Below are positions 62,801 through 64,000 of a stretch of DNA of 64,000 nt, piece after piece (the first letter of the stretch is position 1; each line of letters begins with the position of its first letter). The notes under the pieces were generated by a model. The model made no database searches and was not told where the DNA came from. It saw only the letters and a list, made by a program, of their open reading frames with translations. This stretch comes from Talinum fruticosum (taxonomy: Eukaryota; Streptophyta; Magnoliopsida; Caryophyllales; Talinaceae). The position numbers were made by a program, and so were the translations under genes. The stretch is taken from positions 744,001-808,000 of the forward strand of contig JAITYX010000004.1 in the NCBI GenBank assembly GCA_021018815.1, read 5' to 3'.

Positions 62801-63786
62801 AAATACATAATTAAGAAAAATTCGCATAACCTCCAGCATAATCAACAATTCATGAACAATATTCAACAGAAAATACATAATTTCTATGATTTGGTTTCTC
62901 GTAGGATTGACAGATGCATCAACTAGTAATACGTGTACACAAATGAATGAATTATCATTGTCCCTGCATACCATTAAACTCAGATGAGGTGAATCATCCG
63001 CACGAGTTATGATACATGAATCAAGAACAGGGACAAAGAAAAATCAGCTTCTTCACCGTTTAGTGTTCTATATGGACTGGCTAAAATGCTTTCGTAAATC
63101 GCCATCTGCAAACAAGAAGAAAGGACCATGATATATAGCATCGATTCACAGAAAACAACTTTGGTCACCCAAAAGAATATAGCCCATTTGCCCCATTAAC
63201 ATTGTCAAATTTTCCTATTGTCAACATCCCAGAATTAGTCAAGATTCTGTTACTATAATGGAAAAGGCAACATTCAATTATAACAGTTGACACAGAATAC
63301 AGAGTATTGGATACGTTTCTTTAAAATTTTTACTTCCCAAAGTTTGACAAGTTTTATGGAACAGAGGGTTTAACAATACAGCTATAAATAACATTACACC
63401 TGAGCACCATAAAGTTGTTCTGTCCAGAAAGTAGCATTCCTATCATCATAGAGTCTGTTCACGCAATGAAATTTGAAATGGCGTCCCTGCATCAATGCAT
63501 AAAGCTTAAGCAAGCTCATATCTTCAAAATACACCAGTAAATCAACTAGCATGCTCAGTTGCTCACCCACCTCAAGAAGCAGGCTGTTAAACTGCGGGGG
63601 CAAATCATAAACGTATATCAGAGGCCTTCTCTTAGTAACTACAGCACTAAGATTGACAATAGTTTCCCCAAGATCTGCATTTCCAGGAATATCAACTTGA
63701 GCTGGACGTAGCCATCGCGGCCACTCCCTGATGGATGAGAGGACTGATGGAATACTGCAATCAACTCCGTACCAGCCCTTGTCACA
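53808..63786 (-). CDS. GT47 exostosin-family glycosyltransferase (At3g57630-like), 3' ten exons
   Basis: Minus-strand exons: 63786-63571, 63486-63400, 63105-62972, 62221-62108, 62007-61761, 61649-61569, 59761-59530, 57694-57596, 57498-57313, 53909-53808 (TGA). About 499 C-terminal residues are visible; the family protein has roughly 800, so the N-terminal exons lie right of the window. It begins with the end of an EGF-like module, CDKGWYGVDCSIPSV. GT47 blocks follow: RRPLIYVYDLPPQF, MAIYESILASPYRT, IITRADDSPHLSLM, YWNQSSGKDHIW, GACYAPKEIWNSMML, RKILFYFNGNLGPAYENGRP, FPGDGWSGRMEDSILQGCIP, and a last exon VLHYKLHNDPWRKGAA. Such proteins are Golgi type II enzymes that build cell-wall or glycoprotein glycans; the substrate is not predictable here. 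Two missing bases, in the A5 at 63039-63043 and the T5 at 61826-61830 (+ strand), restore 500 codons exactly. Intron 61760-61650 has a GC donor. Confidence 0.92.
53910..57312 (-). other. 3.4-kb last intron of the exostosin gene
   Basis: Between the exon ending DDVFATLIQ and the last exon VLHYKLHNDP. It contains several open frames (the longest about 54414-54968 on the minus strand) with no recognisable family and low-complexity composition. No inserted element was identified. Confidence 0.6.
58571..59358. mobile_element. Solo LTR with 5-bp target duplication
   Basis: The LTR spans 58576-59353 (778 bp). It starts TGTTAG and ends CTAACA, perfect 6-bp inverted ends, and is flanked by TAACG at 58571-58575 and 59354-59358. 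Near the 3' end the block ggttttccacgtaaattc is typical of plant Copia LTRs. No internal region or second LTR is present, as expected after LTR-LTR recombination. It lies in the exostosin intron 57695-59529, read opposite to the gene. Confidence 0.9.
59762..61568 (-). other. 1.8-kb intron of the exostosin gene
   Basis: Between the exon ending GRPEAK and the one starting YSMGIRQKLAEEF. No exon or element was recognised inside it. Confidence 0.6.
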
Positions 63787-64000
63787 CTGATGACAAATTG
63801 AACTTTATGAGTTGCAATATAGCCTATATACCAATATGAATGCGTTGTCAGACTGCTTATTGGCACACCCGCACGCACAGGGTGGGGAGATAACAAATAG
63901 GCAAACAGAAGGAAGACGGGGAAGCATTAAGGGATCTCCTAAATAAGGGGGCTCATCAATCCTGTTGAGTACACAAAGAACAAGAATCTAGATGGCCTAT
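63787..64000 (-). other. Intron of the exostosin gene at the window edge
   Basis: Sequence upstream (minus sense) of the acceptor before the CDKGWYGVD exon. No further exon could be assigned before the window ends. Confidence 0.5.

Overview
This is a piece of a flowering-plant nuclear genome, most likely a eudicot. The evidence is GT-AG introns with plant spacing, AT-rich intergenic DNA packed with MITEs, LTR elements, LINE remains and a Helitron, and genes belonging to plant-only families. No bacterial or viral system, CRISPR array, rRNA or tRNA gene was recognised.

Layout. (1) About 1.4-18.5 kb, + strand: a 20-exon ARM/HEAT-repeat protein gene of the At3g57570 type, its 5' part not resolved. 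Its introns hold an L1-type LINE fragment, LINE 3' tails and a tandem duplication, and a decayed second LINE lies just upstream. (2) 18.5-23.0 kb: AT-rich spacer with a hAT MITE and a PIF/Harbinger-like element. (3) 23.36-23.56 kb, +: a 67-residue conserved small membrane protein. (4) 23.6-29.4 kb: gene-poor, with a diverged direct-repeat pair and a hexamer-like ACCCGAACC tract. (5) 29.9-33.5 kb, +: a nuclear PHD-finger plus telobox-type Myb protein with a hAT MITE in an intron. (6) 37.0-37.8 kb, +: a single-exon DREB2-type AP2/ERF transcription factor. (7) 40.0-43.8 kb, -: a complete four-exon plastid adenylosuccinate synthetase. (8) 43.8-53.8 kb: a repeat island with a hAT MITE, a 2.1 kb non-autonomous Copia-like LTR element, and a Helitron nested in an inverted-repeat element. 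(9) 53.8-64.0 kb, -: the 3' ten exons of a GT47 exostosin-family gene, with a solo LTR in one intron. It runs off the right edge.

The most striking observation is systematic. Five spliced genes need one missing base restored at 12 separate places, always a 1-base loss and always in a homopolymer run. After restoration every coding sequence is an exact multiple of three and aligns to its family. This looks like homopolymer under-calling in a long-read assembly rather than five simultaneous pseudogenes. Unaided gene callers would break all five genes.

The gene set and order (ARM protein, DREB2F-like, ADSS, exostosin) match, from memory, Arabidopsis At3g57570, At3g57600, At3g57610 and At3g57630, so this appears to be a conserved microsyntenic block. 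The genes have unrelated jobs: an alpha-solenoid protein of unknown role, telomere or chromatin-type DNA binding, stress transcription, purine synthesis and cell-wall glycosylation. I see no new functional system; the novelty lies in genome structure.
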